This document shows positions 1 to 10,742 of a stretch of 64,000 nucleotides of DNA, piece after piece. The DNA comes from Cycas panzhihuaensis (taxonomy: Eukaryota; Cycadophyta), in contig CM041465.1 in the NCBI GenBank assembly GCA_023213395.1, positions 232,507,741-232,571,740 on the forward strand, in the 5' to 3' direction. A program made the translations under genes and the position numbers. How positions within the stretch are numbered: the stretch's first letter is position 1; each line of letters begins with the position of its first letter. A model generated the notes under the pieces. It saw only the letters and a list, made by a program, of their open reading frames with translations. It made no database searches and was not told where the DNA came from.

Positions 1-1151
1 ATCCTATGTTTTAACAAGAGTTTCTTAGGAGTTTGCTTCCTTCTTTTGAAGGTTGATGGACCTGTGTAGAAGCAAGGAGGAGTTTGATGGTAACTTGGAC
101 TTGTTACAATATAGATGAGCTCGTAAAAATGAAAAGAATTGCTCTTCTATTTAACTTGATAAGGATGTGATGTGTAATGGAAGAGTCATTTCTCTTTTTA
201 AGATGTCATGTGCATCATGAGATGAAGGCATTGTTATAAGAAATTAAAAAAGTATTTGTTCAATTATAAAAGCAAAAGGCTAATTACAATTTATCGACCC
301 TCATTAACTTAATTATCCGTAAACAAAAGCTATTTTTAAACCTTAAGAGAACTCAAAAGGCCAAATAGAAATAAAGTGCATATGTCACAATTAATATTAC
401 ATGGATGAGCAGTAACCATGCTTATCAATTCCTCCCTACTTAGGAGGAAATTGTCCCCAATTTTGCCACTTGTTATAGATGTGGAAGCCATGTTCGAATG
501 TGATTGGCAAAATCCATTTAGCTTGCATAGGCGAGCAACCTTTCTTCCCCACAAAATATGTAGTTGTCTACTAGTGCCATGTGGTCTATGTCTTCGTGTC
601 CAAAAGATTGTCCATTGGAAGTAGAGGTTGCATCACCTCAATCTCTTCCCCCAATAGTGGCTATCTACATTGTATGAGATTGTTGATGTTGAAGATGTCA
701 TTCATCCCAATATGAGTGAAAAGATGCAGGTGGACAACATTGGTTCCTATTGTCTTAGTGATATGGTATGGTCCAAACTAAATGTGTTTGAGCTTATGGT
801 GGGCCTAGTTCTTAAATTGCTACTTATTCAAGTGGAACCAAACTTTATTGGCAACTTGGAAGTCATATGGGACTTTGTGTTGATCATGTTGGGTCTTATC
901 CCTAGCTTGGGACTTGATGATGATCTCCCATACCCTGGCATGCACTCGTTGGAGGTGCTCCATAAAAACTACACCCTTTTGCTACTTGACCTACTCATAA
1001 TATGTTGGTTTCTAGAAGTGCTATTGGAAGTTCATAGGGGACTACAGGTTAGAACTTGTAGCATACCTTGAGTAGAGAATGCTTGTTAGGAACATGTACT
1101 ATACAATTGTACTGGTGTTGGATAAACATAATATATCTGTCCTAATGAGTC
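1..1151 (-). pseudogene. C0: Gypsy integrase C-terminal fragment
   Basis: This is the 3' part of a decayed Ty3/Gypsy polyprotein read on the minus strand. Between about 1000 and 650 the reverse complement reads, with stops, like the C-terminal end of plant Gypsy integrases: a stretch YDFQVANKVWFHLNK, then FGPYHITKTIG (a GPY/F-type module), then IGMNDIFNINNL. The rest of this polyprotein lies at 8449-10060 on the far side of Copia C1, which split it. Bases 1-600 would be the element's 3' tail; I recognise no LTR or gene there. Several stops show that the copy is old and inactive. Confidence 0.7.
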
Positions 1152-1156
1152 ATAGC

Positions 1157-1721
1157 TGTTAAACCTTATGTTTAAATGTTAAGTTAATGTACTTTTATTT
1201 TTCATGTAATATATGCACCTTTTACTTTAGGGGTGACTTATCACTTAAGTGATAAAGTGCACACCCACATTCTTTCTAGTGACACAACGTTGTCACTAAA
1301 GGGTCAAATGGACCCTCATGCACTCTTTTGAGGATCCATGTGAGGTATCTTGGATGTTTGACACTTGTCGAACATCCAAGGCCTTAGGTCTCTCATTTTG
1401 ATGATCCAAGTCATGTATCTTGGATGTTTGACACTTGTCAAACATCCAAGGCCTTAGGTCTCTCATGTCACTCTATATAATGAGACCTCTCCTCATTGTC
1501 CAAAAAGAAGAGTTGGAGTTGTATTGTTATGCTATCGCTTGCTAATCAAACTGCTTTTTCTTGGGAGGTTGGACCAATTCCAACTCCACATATTGGGTAT
1601 CATTTTCTCTTGCTCCTATTTCTCTTTGTGTTCTTTATGCTTTCATGTTTTCAAGCATTTGTAGTATTGTGCTTGTACTTATGATCTTGGGACTAATGTG
1701 GCCTAATGCCCATTTTTCACA
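1157..1721 (+). repeat. C1 5' LTR (565 bp)
   Basis: Bounded by TGTTAAACC and TTTTTCACA, directly before the primer-binding site. U3 holds an 18-bp perfect palindrome (1238-1255), a near-palindromic block around the AACGTT at about 1280-1300, and two copies of a 32-bp hairpin (1349-1380 and 1419-1450). A TATA box (CTCTATATAATGAG) lies at about 1471-1484. It matches 7878-8443 almost throughout; the differences cluster near 1405, 1513-1520 and 1549-1555. Confidence 0.95.
1238..1484 (+). promoter_or_regulatory. C1 U3 promoter with palindromes and duplicated hairpins
   Basis: The 5' LTR promoter region. TTATCACTTAAGTGATAA (1238-1255) is a perfect palindrome. CTTGGATGTTTGAC pairs with GTCGAACATCCAAG to form a 14-bp stem with one mismatch and an ACTT-type loop at 1349-1380. 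The unit is repeated 70 bp later at 1419-1450 with the mismatch repaired. The TATA box CTCTATATAATG follows about 20 bp after the second hairpin. The right LTR (7959-8205) has the same layout, and C2 has the same palindrome but only one hairpin. A transcriptional role is inferred from position. Confidence 0.7.
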
Positions 1722-1723
1722 TT

Positions 1724-1735
1724 TGGTATCAGAGC
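1724..1735 (+). other. C1 primer-binding site (tRNA-iMet type)
   Basis: TGGTATCAGAGC begins two bases after the end of the 5' LTR. This is the usual plant Copia site complementary to the 3' end of initiator tRNA-Met, used to prime minus-strand DNA synthesis. C2, C3 and Gypsy G2 carry the same 12 bases. Confidence 0.93.
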
Positions 1736-3720
1736 TCTAAGGTCTCTGAACTTAGCTTGTTTAAGCAATCGTTAGTTCTTTATCTCGCTATTTGTTTTGA
1801 AGATCGCCATCTCGCAGAAGATCGCCATCTCAAGAAGATCGCCATCTCGGCTCCTCAAGATCGCCATCTCAAGAAGATCGCCATCTCAAGACTCAAAGTG
1901 CCACATCATCACAAAGGTAATCACAAGATCGGCCCAACTAAGCACCGCCCAATCAATCGGACAATCCTCACCTCGCCACCTCCCTCGGCCACCGCCATCT
2001 CACAGGTCTTGAATCAACACTCAAAGGTCTTGAGACATTATCGAGCCGGTGACTCACCCAAGATTTCCATCATCATTATCGCCACCAAGATTAATATCAA
2101 GATACTCGCCGAAGTCAAGACCACTCACCGCTAACTCAACACGCTTGGTCGTCCAACTCAAGACTTCGCCACTCGGCTCTAGGATCGCTCACTGAAGTCT
2201 TCACATCATCGTTTAGCTATCTTCATTTCATTGCTACCACCAGGTTTCGGCTCATTGCCGAAGTCAAGTCGCCTAGTCAGTCTTCATTTCATTGCCAACT
2301 CACCCCTCAACACACATTCAAGTGCGGATCAAGGTCGCCAACTCAAGACTCTAATCGCCAAAGACATGCCCAAGATTCCTTATCACGAGTCACCGTTTAG
2401 CTCGACTTTTTATCGCCAACTCATTTTTATCGCTAACTCACCGTCATTGCTCCTCAATCGCCGACTACCTCGAATCGCCAACTCAAGAAGATTCCAACTC
2501 AAGACCGAGTGCACTGCCGCCTCTTTATCATCGCTACCACTGCCTAGTCACTAACCGCCAACAAGATCGACATCTTGCCATCGCTGCCAAGTCGTTGCCT
2601 AAGCATTAAAAAATCAATCTCTTTTTAGCATATTTTGAACAATATGCTCATATGAATCATTTTTTTTAAAGGTTTTTAAGAGATTTTTTTTTTTTTTTCT
2701 CTCAAGGGGGGGGAATTTTAAAAGACTTTAAGTCTTTATAGCTGGGCTTACTTAAATTTTTTTTTTTGGCAGTCTTGATTCTCAAAAGTACTTTTGTACT
2801 TACTATTTTTAAGCTCTTTTAGCACACTTTCATGCTATTAAAGCATCATTGAGCTTATTTAATGTAATCAAAAGGAATATTTACATTGTAAAGGTGAAGA
2901 AAATTACCACCTAACTTCAGTTTTTGGCACCTTGCATGGTGACCTTGGCCTTCTTCAGTTCAAAAAAGGGAAGGCTCATTGTGAAACTTAATAAAATCAC
3001 AATTTTCTTGTTGGATTGTTGAGACATTTTAAGTCTCAACAAAACGTGGAGTTTGTGTTGGCCCTTTGGAGCATTTCTTGAGTACACTTTTCTTGTGACT
3101 TCATCACTTCATCAGATTTTGAAGGTTAAAAGGAACCCTTTGTCATCATCAAAGGTTCCTTACATCATTTTTCTTTTAAGTACTCAAAGTACTTTATCAT
3201 TGTACTCAAGCATACATAGCACTTCACTTGGATCATAAAGCACTTGAAACTGCTTTGTGCTCATTCTTTGTAAGCCAAAAGGCATAAAAAATCCAAGTAA
3301 GAAGATTCACTTAGACTTGTTTAAAAGTGAATTTAAAACTGCTGGAGAGGCTCGAAAAGGTTCAAACCTTGCCTCTAAATTAACCTTAAGCTTGGTGCAT
3401 TCCCTAGGGGACCAACCGACCGCAGTCGGCAGTAACGACAATTAACGTTGCTTGAGGAAAAGGAGGTTCGAAAAGGGTGTTATTGGGTACGTGAATCCCT
3501 GTGGAAAGCATGGTACGTCCATGCATCAACCCTACCCCTTGTCCTAGATTTAACTTGGTCCAACTCAATAGCCAGAGTCCTCCACCTCTCTTCACCCCAC
3601 CGGTTGTTGGATCTTCTTGTAAGATCAGGACTAGTGGTGTTGTTTGAGGATTGGTCTTAAGCTTACAGCTTTGAAGTCTCCAAGTTATCTGCTAGCTTCA
3701 AGTGTTAATCAAGTGGAAAA
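1736..3720 (+). other. C1 long untranslated leader with repeats
   Basis: About 2 kb separate the PBS from gag. The first part (about 1795-2590) is C-rich and made of loosely repeated units: GATCGCCATCTC-type copies at about 1801-1890, then scattered CGCCAACTCA-type units to about 2480. Some of it is open in two frames (1706-2134 and 2231-2554), but the products are low-complexity and resemble no protein family I know. From about 2600 it becomes T-rich. The last 400 bp (from GGAGAGGCTCGAAAAGGTT at about 3342) are shared with the C2 leader and, more weakly, with C3. The first part is not shared with either. Confidence 0.75.
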
Positions 3721-4613
3721 ATGGCTGCCATACATATGCTTAATGCATGTACCATAAGGCTAATCTGGCAATCAAATTATCAAGAATGGAAAAGAATCAC
3801 AAAGAATCTCTTGATAATGAATGAGTTAAGGATATGTTTCGGAAGAATCCCCAATCCTACACCGTGGTTAATAATAATCAACCTGCACCTATGGATGTTG
3901 GACTTGTTGCTGCATGGGAGGCCAAAGACGAAATTGCTTTGGCATTCATTCGTATGGTTGTGGACATAAATGTAGACCAAAATATTTCTTTTGCACAATC
4001 TTCTAAAGAAGCATGGGACATATTGTCCTCTTTGTATGAAAGGCGAGATGAAGCTCGCATTTTGATGATAAAAGCTAAATTGTACTCCATCAAATTTGTA
4101 AAGCCAATGTCGGCATTCATGTCCTCTATTAAGGAGGTTTGTAATGAATTAACTACTTTAGGTAGTTCAGCCACAAGAGATGAAATCATAGCCTCCATCA
4201 CAAAAGCATTACCAAAGGACTACAACGGCTTTATATCATCAACTACACGAGATGGTTCACTAAGGGGGATGACATTCAATCAACTTGAAAGCTCATTGCT
4301 TCAAGAAGAACAAATTTATGCTAAAGATAATGAAGAACCATCTACAACAGGTGCTTTCACAGCAAAGGCAAAGGCTAATCAAAAATCCAAAACTGCATTC
4401 ACAAAACAGTTTGGAAATATGAACATTGGATCTTCCAAGTCCAATGTCGTATGCCATTATTGTGGCAAACCTGGCCACATTGCACCTGAGTGCAGAAAGA
4501 AGCAAGCAGATCGTCAAAGACAGCAGCAACCACAGGGTCAAAGACAGCAGCAACCACAGGGTCAAAGACAACAGCAGCCACGACATCAGTTTCAACAAAG
4601 GTTCCAACAATGA
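3721..4613 (+). pseudogene. C1 gag (UBN2-type, CCHC zinc knuckle, Q-rich tail)
   Basis: Structural capsid protein of Copia C1. It starts MAAIHMLNACTIRL at 3721, the same start as gag of C2. The frame breaks at about 3830 and continues from 3834 as a 259-residue open stretch. The central part (SSLYERRDEARILMIKAKLY, SSIKEVCNELTTLG) is the UBN2-type capsid region. A CX2CX4HX4C zinc knuckle (CHYCGKPGHIAPEC) lies at about 4450-4491. It is followed by three copies of a glutamine-rich RQQQPQGQ unit encoded by 24-bp tandem repeats, and an RGG-like stretch after the frame end. The frameshift makes it non-functional as read. Confidence 0.85.
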
Positions 4614-7600
4614 TCGAAGAGAATCCCCTCGACCAAATCGAGGTGCCTATCGAGGAGGTCCAAGAGGAGGGGGGGTCAAAGAGGTGGCTACCAACGCCAT
4701 TATAATCAGTTTGCCAATGAAGACAAACTACTTTGTGCATACCAATCATGCAACATTGACAACACTTGGATTGTCGATTCAGAGCTTCTCGACATATGAC
4801 AGGAGTGAAGAACTCCTATGCAACATCAAGGAAGGTAAAGGTCAATCGCTGACCTTTGGAAACGCTGAATCGCTTGAGATTTCGTGAATAGCCACCATAG
4901 CTCCTTTTCATTCTCCTCAAAATCCTTCCTCATCATTTCCCAACGGATGCCTACTTCATTCCTTCTATGGAGAAGAATCGCTATCCTGTTAGCCGGATGA
5001 ACAAGCAACACATGAGCGTACTATTTAAAATGGGAAATGTATCATTTGTGACAAAGATGATCGGATCGTAGTCGTAGCCTCACGAGGATCAAGGTCTTTA
5101 CAAGTTGGATGCCAATAATATTACTCTTGATTACGCTTACTCGGTTCCACATCTTTGTCAAAAATTCGATTATGGCATCAACGTCTAGGACATTTAAGCC
5201 TAGACAATCAAGCGTATGATATACAAAAGCATGGTGTATGGGCTTCCAAAGATGTATGGTTCAAAATGTCTTTGCGAAGCTTGCATAATGGGGACACAAC
5301 ATCGGCTGCCTTTTCCTAAAGGCAAAGCATGGCGTGCATCTTATTCTTTGCAATTAGTTCACTCAGACTTGTGTGGACCCATGTCCACCCAATCCTTTGG
5401 AGGAGCGGGGTACTACATATCTTTTATTGATGACTTCTCTCACAAAGTCGGGTCTACTTCCTAAAGCATAAATCAAGCCTTCTCCAAGTTCAAAGAGTTC
5501 AAGGCGGAAGTAGAAAATGAATCGCTACTCAATTGGCACATTAAGGTCGATAATGGAGGTGAATTCACTTCAAATGAATTCAACCAATTTTGCAAGGATA
5601 ATGGAATTCGGAGACAACTCACAGCTCCTCATACTCCTCAGCAAATGGAGTCTCCGAGGATGAATAGAACTTTGGCTAATAAAGCCAAAACAATGATGCA
5701 TGCAAAAGGGCTTCCAAGAGCTTCTTGGGTCAAGCATTTCATACAAATGCCTATGTGGCCAATCGAAGTCCTACAATGATCACAGATATCACACCTGAGG
5801 AGGCATGGTCTGGAAAGAAGCCAACTATCAACCATTTGAGGACATTCGGATGTACTGCGTATATGCACATACCAGACCAACAAAGAACAAAGTTGGACAA
5901 ACATAGCCTTAAATGCATCTTTGTAGGATATGCAATCCATAGCAAAGCCTACAAGTTGTATGATCCGATTGGGAGAAAATGCATCTCTCTAGAGATGTAG
6001 TCTTTGTTGAGGATGATAAAAAGAGTTGGATATGGCATCAATCCAACCCCTGTTGACAAAGGGAAAAGATTGTTGAGGACTTCCCTTCCCTCAATCTTAC
6101 ACACCATGTTCTTCATCTCGCACCTTCATACCATCTACTTCATCTTCATCTGCTCCACTTGAACCTTCCACTTCATCTTCTCATTACTCCTACACTTAGA
6201 CCGAAGATATTGAGGTTCATGCCACATCATTTCGAAGTTACCTAAGTGGTACACTCAAACCAAGTCAGGATGGTCATATCATTGAAGGAAACGTCCATCA
6301 AAGTATCGGCGAAGAACAAACTTTGCACTTATGGCTAAAGTGCTTTCTATTGATGAGCCTACTACCTTTGCGGAGGCTTCACAAAGTGATAGTTGGAAAG
6401 TCGCCATGGATGAGGAGTTTCAATCCATTCACAAAAATGGTACTTGGGACTTGGTTGAATTGCCTCCACACAAACAAGCAGGCAATCGATTGTAAATGGG
6501 TCTACAAGACCAAATTCCATTCGATGGGACACTCAAGCGGACGAAAGCAAGACTTGTAGCAAAGGGGTTTAAACAAAAGGAAGGAATTGATTACGAGGAG
6601 ACCTTTGCACAGTAGCAAACATGAACACCATCGGACTTCTCTTGGCCTTAGGCGCACAATGCAAATGGGCGTATATCGATGGACGTGAAGAGCGCCTTCC
6701 TCAGCGGCGATCTTCAAGAGGATGTATACTTGGAGCAACCTCCACGGTTACAAGGAACAAGGCTAGGAGCATTTAGTATGTCGCCTCAAGAAGGCTTTGT
6801 ATGGCTTGAAGCAAGCTCCTAGGGCATGGTACATAAAAATCGATGAATACTTTTTGAGACATGGGTTTCATCGATCCACATCTGATCCAAACTTGTACAT
6901 CAAACATGAACATCACCATGTCATTTATATTGCCTTGTATGTAGATGACTTAGTGATCACGGGTGATGACACTAAGCTCATCAATGTTCTCCGGGATGAT
7001 TTGAAGAGAAGTTTTGAGATGATTGATCTTGGACTTCTCCATTACTTTCTAGGCTTTGAGGTATGGCAGCAGCCAGGCTATATCTTCATTTCCCAAGCAA
7101 AATATTCTTGGGACATCTTGCAGAGATTCAGGATGCACGACTGCAAGACGACGCCTACACCCATGGAGAACGGCACCAAGCTTTCTCTCAATGAGGAAGG
7201 CGAACCAAGCAATTCCACTCTTTATCGACAGTTGATTGGTAGCTTGATCTAACTCACCAACACTCGTCCAGACATTTCACTTGCAGGTGGGATTTGCTCT
7301 CGCTTCATGTCTCAACCCAATCGGAAGCATTGGCGGGAAAAGCATACTCAACTATATCAAAGGAACATTGCGGCTTGGACTTGAGTATGTACATAAGGAG
7401 AACTTCACTTTGGAGGGTTCTCTCGATTACGATTAGGCGGGATGCCGGGATAGCGAAATCTACCTCGGGTTCTTGTTTTACCCTTGGTTCGTTGTTGTTT
7501 CATGGAGTTGCAAGAAGCAACCAAATGTTACCTTGTCCTCCAGGCGAGAATACAAAAGTCGGTCAGCGACTTGTGAGGCTATCTCGGCCGACGGATTCTT

Positions 7601-7860
7601 GGTGAGCTTGGATTTCAGACCCAAAGCGACCTTCATTGTGACAATCAGAGTGTCTTCAAGCTAACTAAGAATCCTGTTTTCCACGCACGGACCAAGCATA
7701 TTGAAGTTCACCACCATTTCATCAGGGAGCATGTAAACAGTGGTGAGATCACACTTCAATATCAACCAACGGAGCAACAGACGGCAGATATCTTTACCAA
7801 GCCACTTGGTAGAGACAAATTTGTAAAATTTAGAGATGGTCTTGGTGTCCGAGCTTAACA
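4614..7860 (+). pseudogene. C1 pol: protease, integrase, RT, RNase H (frameshifted)
   Basis: Enzymatic part of C1, broken into many short frames. Protease remnant IVDSE at about 4770. Integrase zinc region and GLPKMYG...CLCEACIMGTQ at about 5230-5300. Catalytic-core pieces HSDLCGP (about 5360), a NGGEF motif (about 5555) and a degraded QQNGVSE-like site (about 5640). The integrase C-terminal CIFVGYAIHSKAYKLYD follows at about 5910-5960. RT: KTKFHS (about 6510), KSAFLSGD after a small deletion (about 6690), the intact active site LYVDDLVITG at about 6935-6965, then a clean stretch to 7252. RNase H ends near DIFTKPLGRDKF at about 7790. Most breaks are single-base gains or losses relative to C2. 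Confidence 0.9.
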
Positions 7861-7868
7861 TTATAAAC

Positions 7869-7877
7869 GATGAGGGG
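7869..7877 (+). other. C1 polypurine tract
   Basis: GATGAGGGG lies immediately before the 3' LTR. It is the expected plus-strand priming site, and C2 has the equivalent GATGAGGGGG at 34585-34594. Confidence 0.85.
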
Positions 7878-8443
7878 TGTTAAACCTTATGTTTAAATGT
7901 TAAGTTAATGTACTTTTATTTTTCATGTAATATATGCACCTTTTACTTTAGGGGTGACTTATCACTTAAGTGATAAAGTGCACACCCACATTCTTTCTAG
8001 TGACACAACGTTGTCACTAAAGGGTCAAATGGACCCTCATGCACTCTTTTGAGGATCCATGTGAGGTATCTTGGATGTTTGACACTTGTCGAACATCCAA
8101 GGCCTTAGGTCTCTCATTTTGATGATACAAGTCATGTATCTTGGATGTTTGACACTTGTCAAACATCCAAGGCCTTAGGTCTCTCATGTCACTCTATATA
8201 ATGAGACCTCTCCTCATTGTCCAAAAAGAAGAGTTGGAGTTGTATTGTTATGCTATAAGTTTGCTAATCAAACTGTTTCTTCTTGGGAGGTTGGACCAAT
8301 TCCAACTCCACATATTGGGTATCATTTTCTCTTGCTCCTATTTCTCTTTGTGTTCTTTATGCTTTCATGTTTTCAAGCATTTGTAGTATTGTGCTTGTAC
8401 TTATGATCTTGGGACTAATGTGGCCTAATGCCCATTTTTCACA
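7878..8443 (+). repeat. C1 3' LTR (566 bp)
   Basis: Near-identical copy of 1157-1721 with the same TG...CA ends. It is followed directly by the target duplication atagc (8444-8448). It carries the same palindrome (7959-7976), both hairpins (8070-8101 and 8140-8171) and the TATA box at about 8192-8205. Confidence 0.95.
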
Positions 8444-8448
8444 ATAGC

Positions 8449-10060
8449 ACGTTGATAGATTCAAAGGGAGTGAACTAGGGTCCATCAATAGTTTTGTTGC
8501 ATAGGATGAACATTGCCATCTTAGAGAACTTGCAAATGACTACCAATATGGAGGTGTGTTTGTGCAAAATCATGGGTAGCCCACTAATGAAGTCCATGGT
8601 GATGGGCTTCCAAGGATGGGATGGCATCGACTAAGGTTGGTGCAAGCCTACCTTCCAATTGGAAGGTTTGGATTGGCTACAAAGGGCACATGGCTTTATG
8701 AGTTGTTTCATGTGCTCATGCATAGAAGGCCAATAAATTATCTTTGTAGGTGTTGTAGGGTTTTCCAAACCAAGAAGTGTCCCCATTAATTTGAAGCATG
8801 AGCTTCCTTTAGTAGTTGGTTGTTGCCATTGCCACATGGCACTTAAAGTTGATGTATTTGATATAGCAAGCCATCTTGTAGGAGGAACAATTGTTGTTTC
8901 ATTTGATTTGGCTATTGTATTGAGATGTAAGTTGTGCGAAGGTTAAGATTTGAGTTGTAGGCATTTTGCCACTTTAAATATGTAGTACACATTGTGTTGA
9001 GCATATAGAGGAAGGTACAGACAAGGGGTCTATTAAGAAATTATGCCAACTTGTTGGTGACTCCTTTCTTGTACTTGACGGCCTAGTGGAACTATACTAC
9101 GAGTATGAAACCCCTCTCATATGGTAGTGCTCCTAGATCCAATGCTAAGAGTGTAGAGACTAAAGTGGCTGGTGGTCCATATGGACGATTATCTTCTTGC
9201 CTTAGAGATAGTAATACTAATATTTAATTGTTTGGACAAGTGCATAGAACTCCTTATCACATGTGTTGCAATTTTATGTTGCTTTTGAGAATGTCTTGAA
9301 GTGCTAGATGATACAATGCCCTTCTTGCTTAAATATTCCTCCCATGGCCACTTGGGAGGCATCAATCGCAACTTGGAAAGGTTGTTGTAGATATGGCAAT
9401 GCTAAAATTGGGGTTGTTCATGAGGCACCCTTCAATTTCTTCAAGGTAGTCTAGGTAGTTTCTTGTGTGGGTCTCCATTTTAAGGATACTTTGCTCTTTG
9501 TAAGAGCATCGAGAGTGTGGGTAATATTTGTATATATAAAGATGATTTTCCTTTAGAAATTCATGGACCCTAAGAAACTACACAAACTTGTTAATGTCTT
9601 GGGTGGATGCCATTTATAGATGACCTAGACCTTTTTGGAGTTTATGTGAATGCCTTGTGAGCCTACAATGAATCCCAAATAGGCGACTATCTCTTGCCCA
9701 AAGTAACATTTGCTCTTATTTGCTTGTAGCCAATGGCATCAAAGAATGCCCGATATTTACTATACATGTTGGAGATGCTTGGCTTAAGTCTAGCTATAGG
9801 TCAATATGTCATCGAGGAAGATGATGATGAATTTGCTTAGGAAGGGGAAAATAATGTCATTCACCATTCTCATGAATGTTGTCGAGGCATTGGTTAGGTT
9901 GAATGGCATGATTACCACTTGTATATTCCAAAGTGTGTCTTGAATTCAATCTTCCAAATGTCACAAGACTCCTCTCTTACTTGATGGTAGTTAGATGTTA
10001 GATCAATCTTGGTGAGAACTTGCTCCTTTGTAATTTATTTAATGGATCATCAATGTGGGG
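8449..10060 (-). pseudogene. C0: Gypsy RT, RNase H and integrase N-terminal part
   Basis: Minus-strand Ty3/Gypsy polyprotein, reading from about 10060 leftwards. RT remnants between 10,030 and 9,790 include a KTHFGIYKW block, MPFNLTNASTTF and the catalytic FLDDI (about 9800-9820). An RNase H-like region lies at about 9700-9100. The integrase zinc region is near 8640-8840 (YWPSMHEHMKQLI, then CALCSQSK). The protein continues at 1-1151 beyond the C1 insertion. Stops are frequent. The right edge, where C7 sequence begins, is approximate (about 10060). Confidence 0.8.
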
Positions 10061-10742
10061 CAAAGGACAAAGATCAAAGAGTTAAAGAGAGGAACTTGCA
10101 AAAACCAGAGAAGTAGCTTTAGAGGAAGAGTAGGTACAATTAACTCTAAATAAGTTACCCAAATCTTATGAACACTTTGTGACTCCTCTAACCTCACCTA
10201 GTGATTAAAAAAAAAAAAATTAAAGTTTTGTGTGGACATCTTTTGCATCAAGAATAGAAAAAGAAAAGATTTTGAGAGAAAATAGAGTTAGAAATTGTGT
10301 TTGCTTCTAAAGTTAGTATATCAAAAAGAGGTAACCTTTAGGAAGGAAGAAGCACTCAAAACCAAGGTAGAAGCAATAATCCAATAAACATACCTCAGAG
10401 GATCACCTCCTTATATTGCGGCAAACTTGGATGCTATGATAGAGATTATAGGATGAGGAGGGTGGGCATTTCTTGGGGAAAGAGAGTTGTTGGAAACTAC
10501 AATAATGAGAAAGGAGAAGATGAACTCAAAGAAACAACCTTCATTGCAACTTGGCCATCTTAGGTCACTTCGAAAGACAATTGGTTCATTGACGTAGGAG
10601 CATCTCGTTGTATGACACCCAAGTGTGACTGGTTCGAGAATCCAAAATGTATGAAACATATGTTGTAGTGGAACTTGGAGATAACATTGCCCACTCCATC
10701 TAAGGTATAGGAACCATCCCAATGAAAATGAAAGATGGAGAT
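10061..10742 (+). pseudogene. C7: Copia gag end and protease, left part
   Basis: Old plus-strand Copia fragment. It shows a gag stretch (LPKSYEHFVTPLT at about 10155), a zinc knuckle remnant with CGKLGCYDRDYR (about 10420-10455) and the protease active-site region DNWFIDVGASRCMT at about 10573-10615. It stops in the protease-downstream region at 10742, where G1 is inserted. The same frame resumes at 17922 beyond G1. The 5' LTR and the beginning of gag are not visible; C0 sequence lies to the left. Confidence 0.8.

Larger units (their letters stand above)
1157..8443 (+). mobile_element. C1: complete Ty1/Copia LTR retrotransposon
   Basis: A full-length Copia element. Both LTRs begin TGTTAAACC and end TTTTTCACA. 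The 5-bp target-site duplication atagc lies at 1152-1156 and 8444-8448. An iMet-type primer-binding site follows the left LTR, and a purine tract (GATGAGGGG) precedes the right one. Order inside is long leader, gag, protease, integrase, RT, RNase H. The two LTRs differ at only about 7-8 positions by eye, yet the coding region carries many small indels and stops. It is inserted in the old Gypsy C0. C2 is the same family. Confidence 0.95.

Noticed and set aside
1706-2554. Open frames in the C1 leader as a captured gene
   Set aside because: They overlap in two frames and derive from short C-rich repeats; the encoded sequence is low-complexity and one frame starts inside the LTR. Kept only as a leader observation.
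4293-4749. Minus-strand frames rich in Leu/Trp or Val/Ala, looking like membrane proteins, opposite C1 gag
   Set aside because: They are the antisense of the CAG/CAA repeats encoding the Gln-rich gag tail; the same occurs at 31064-31381 opposite C2 gag.
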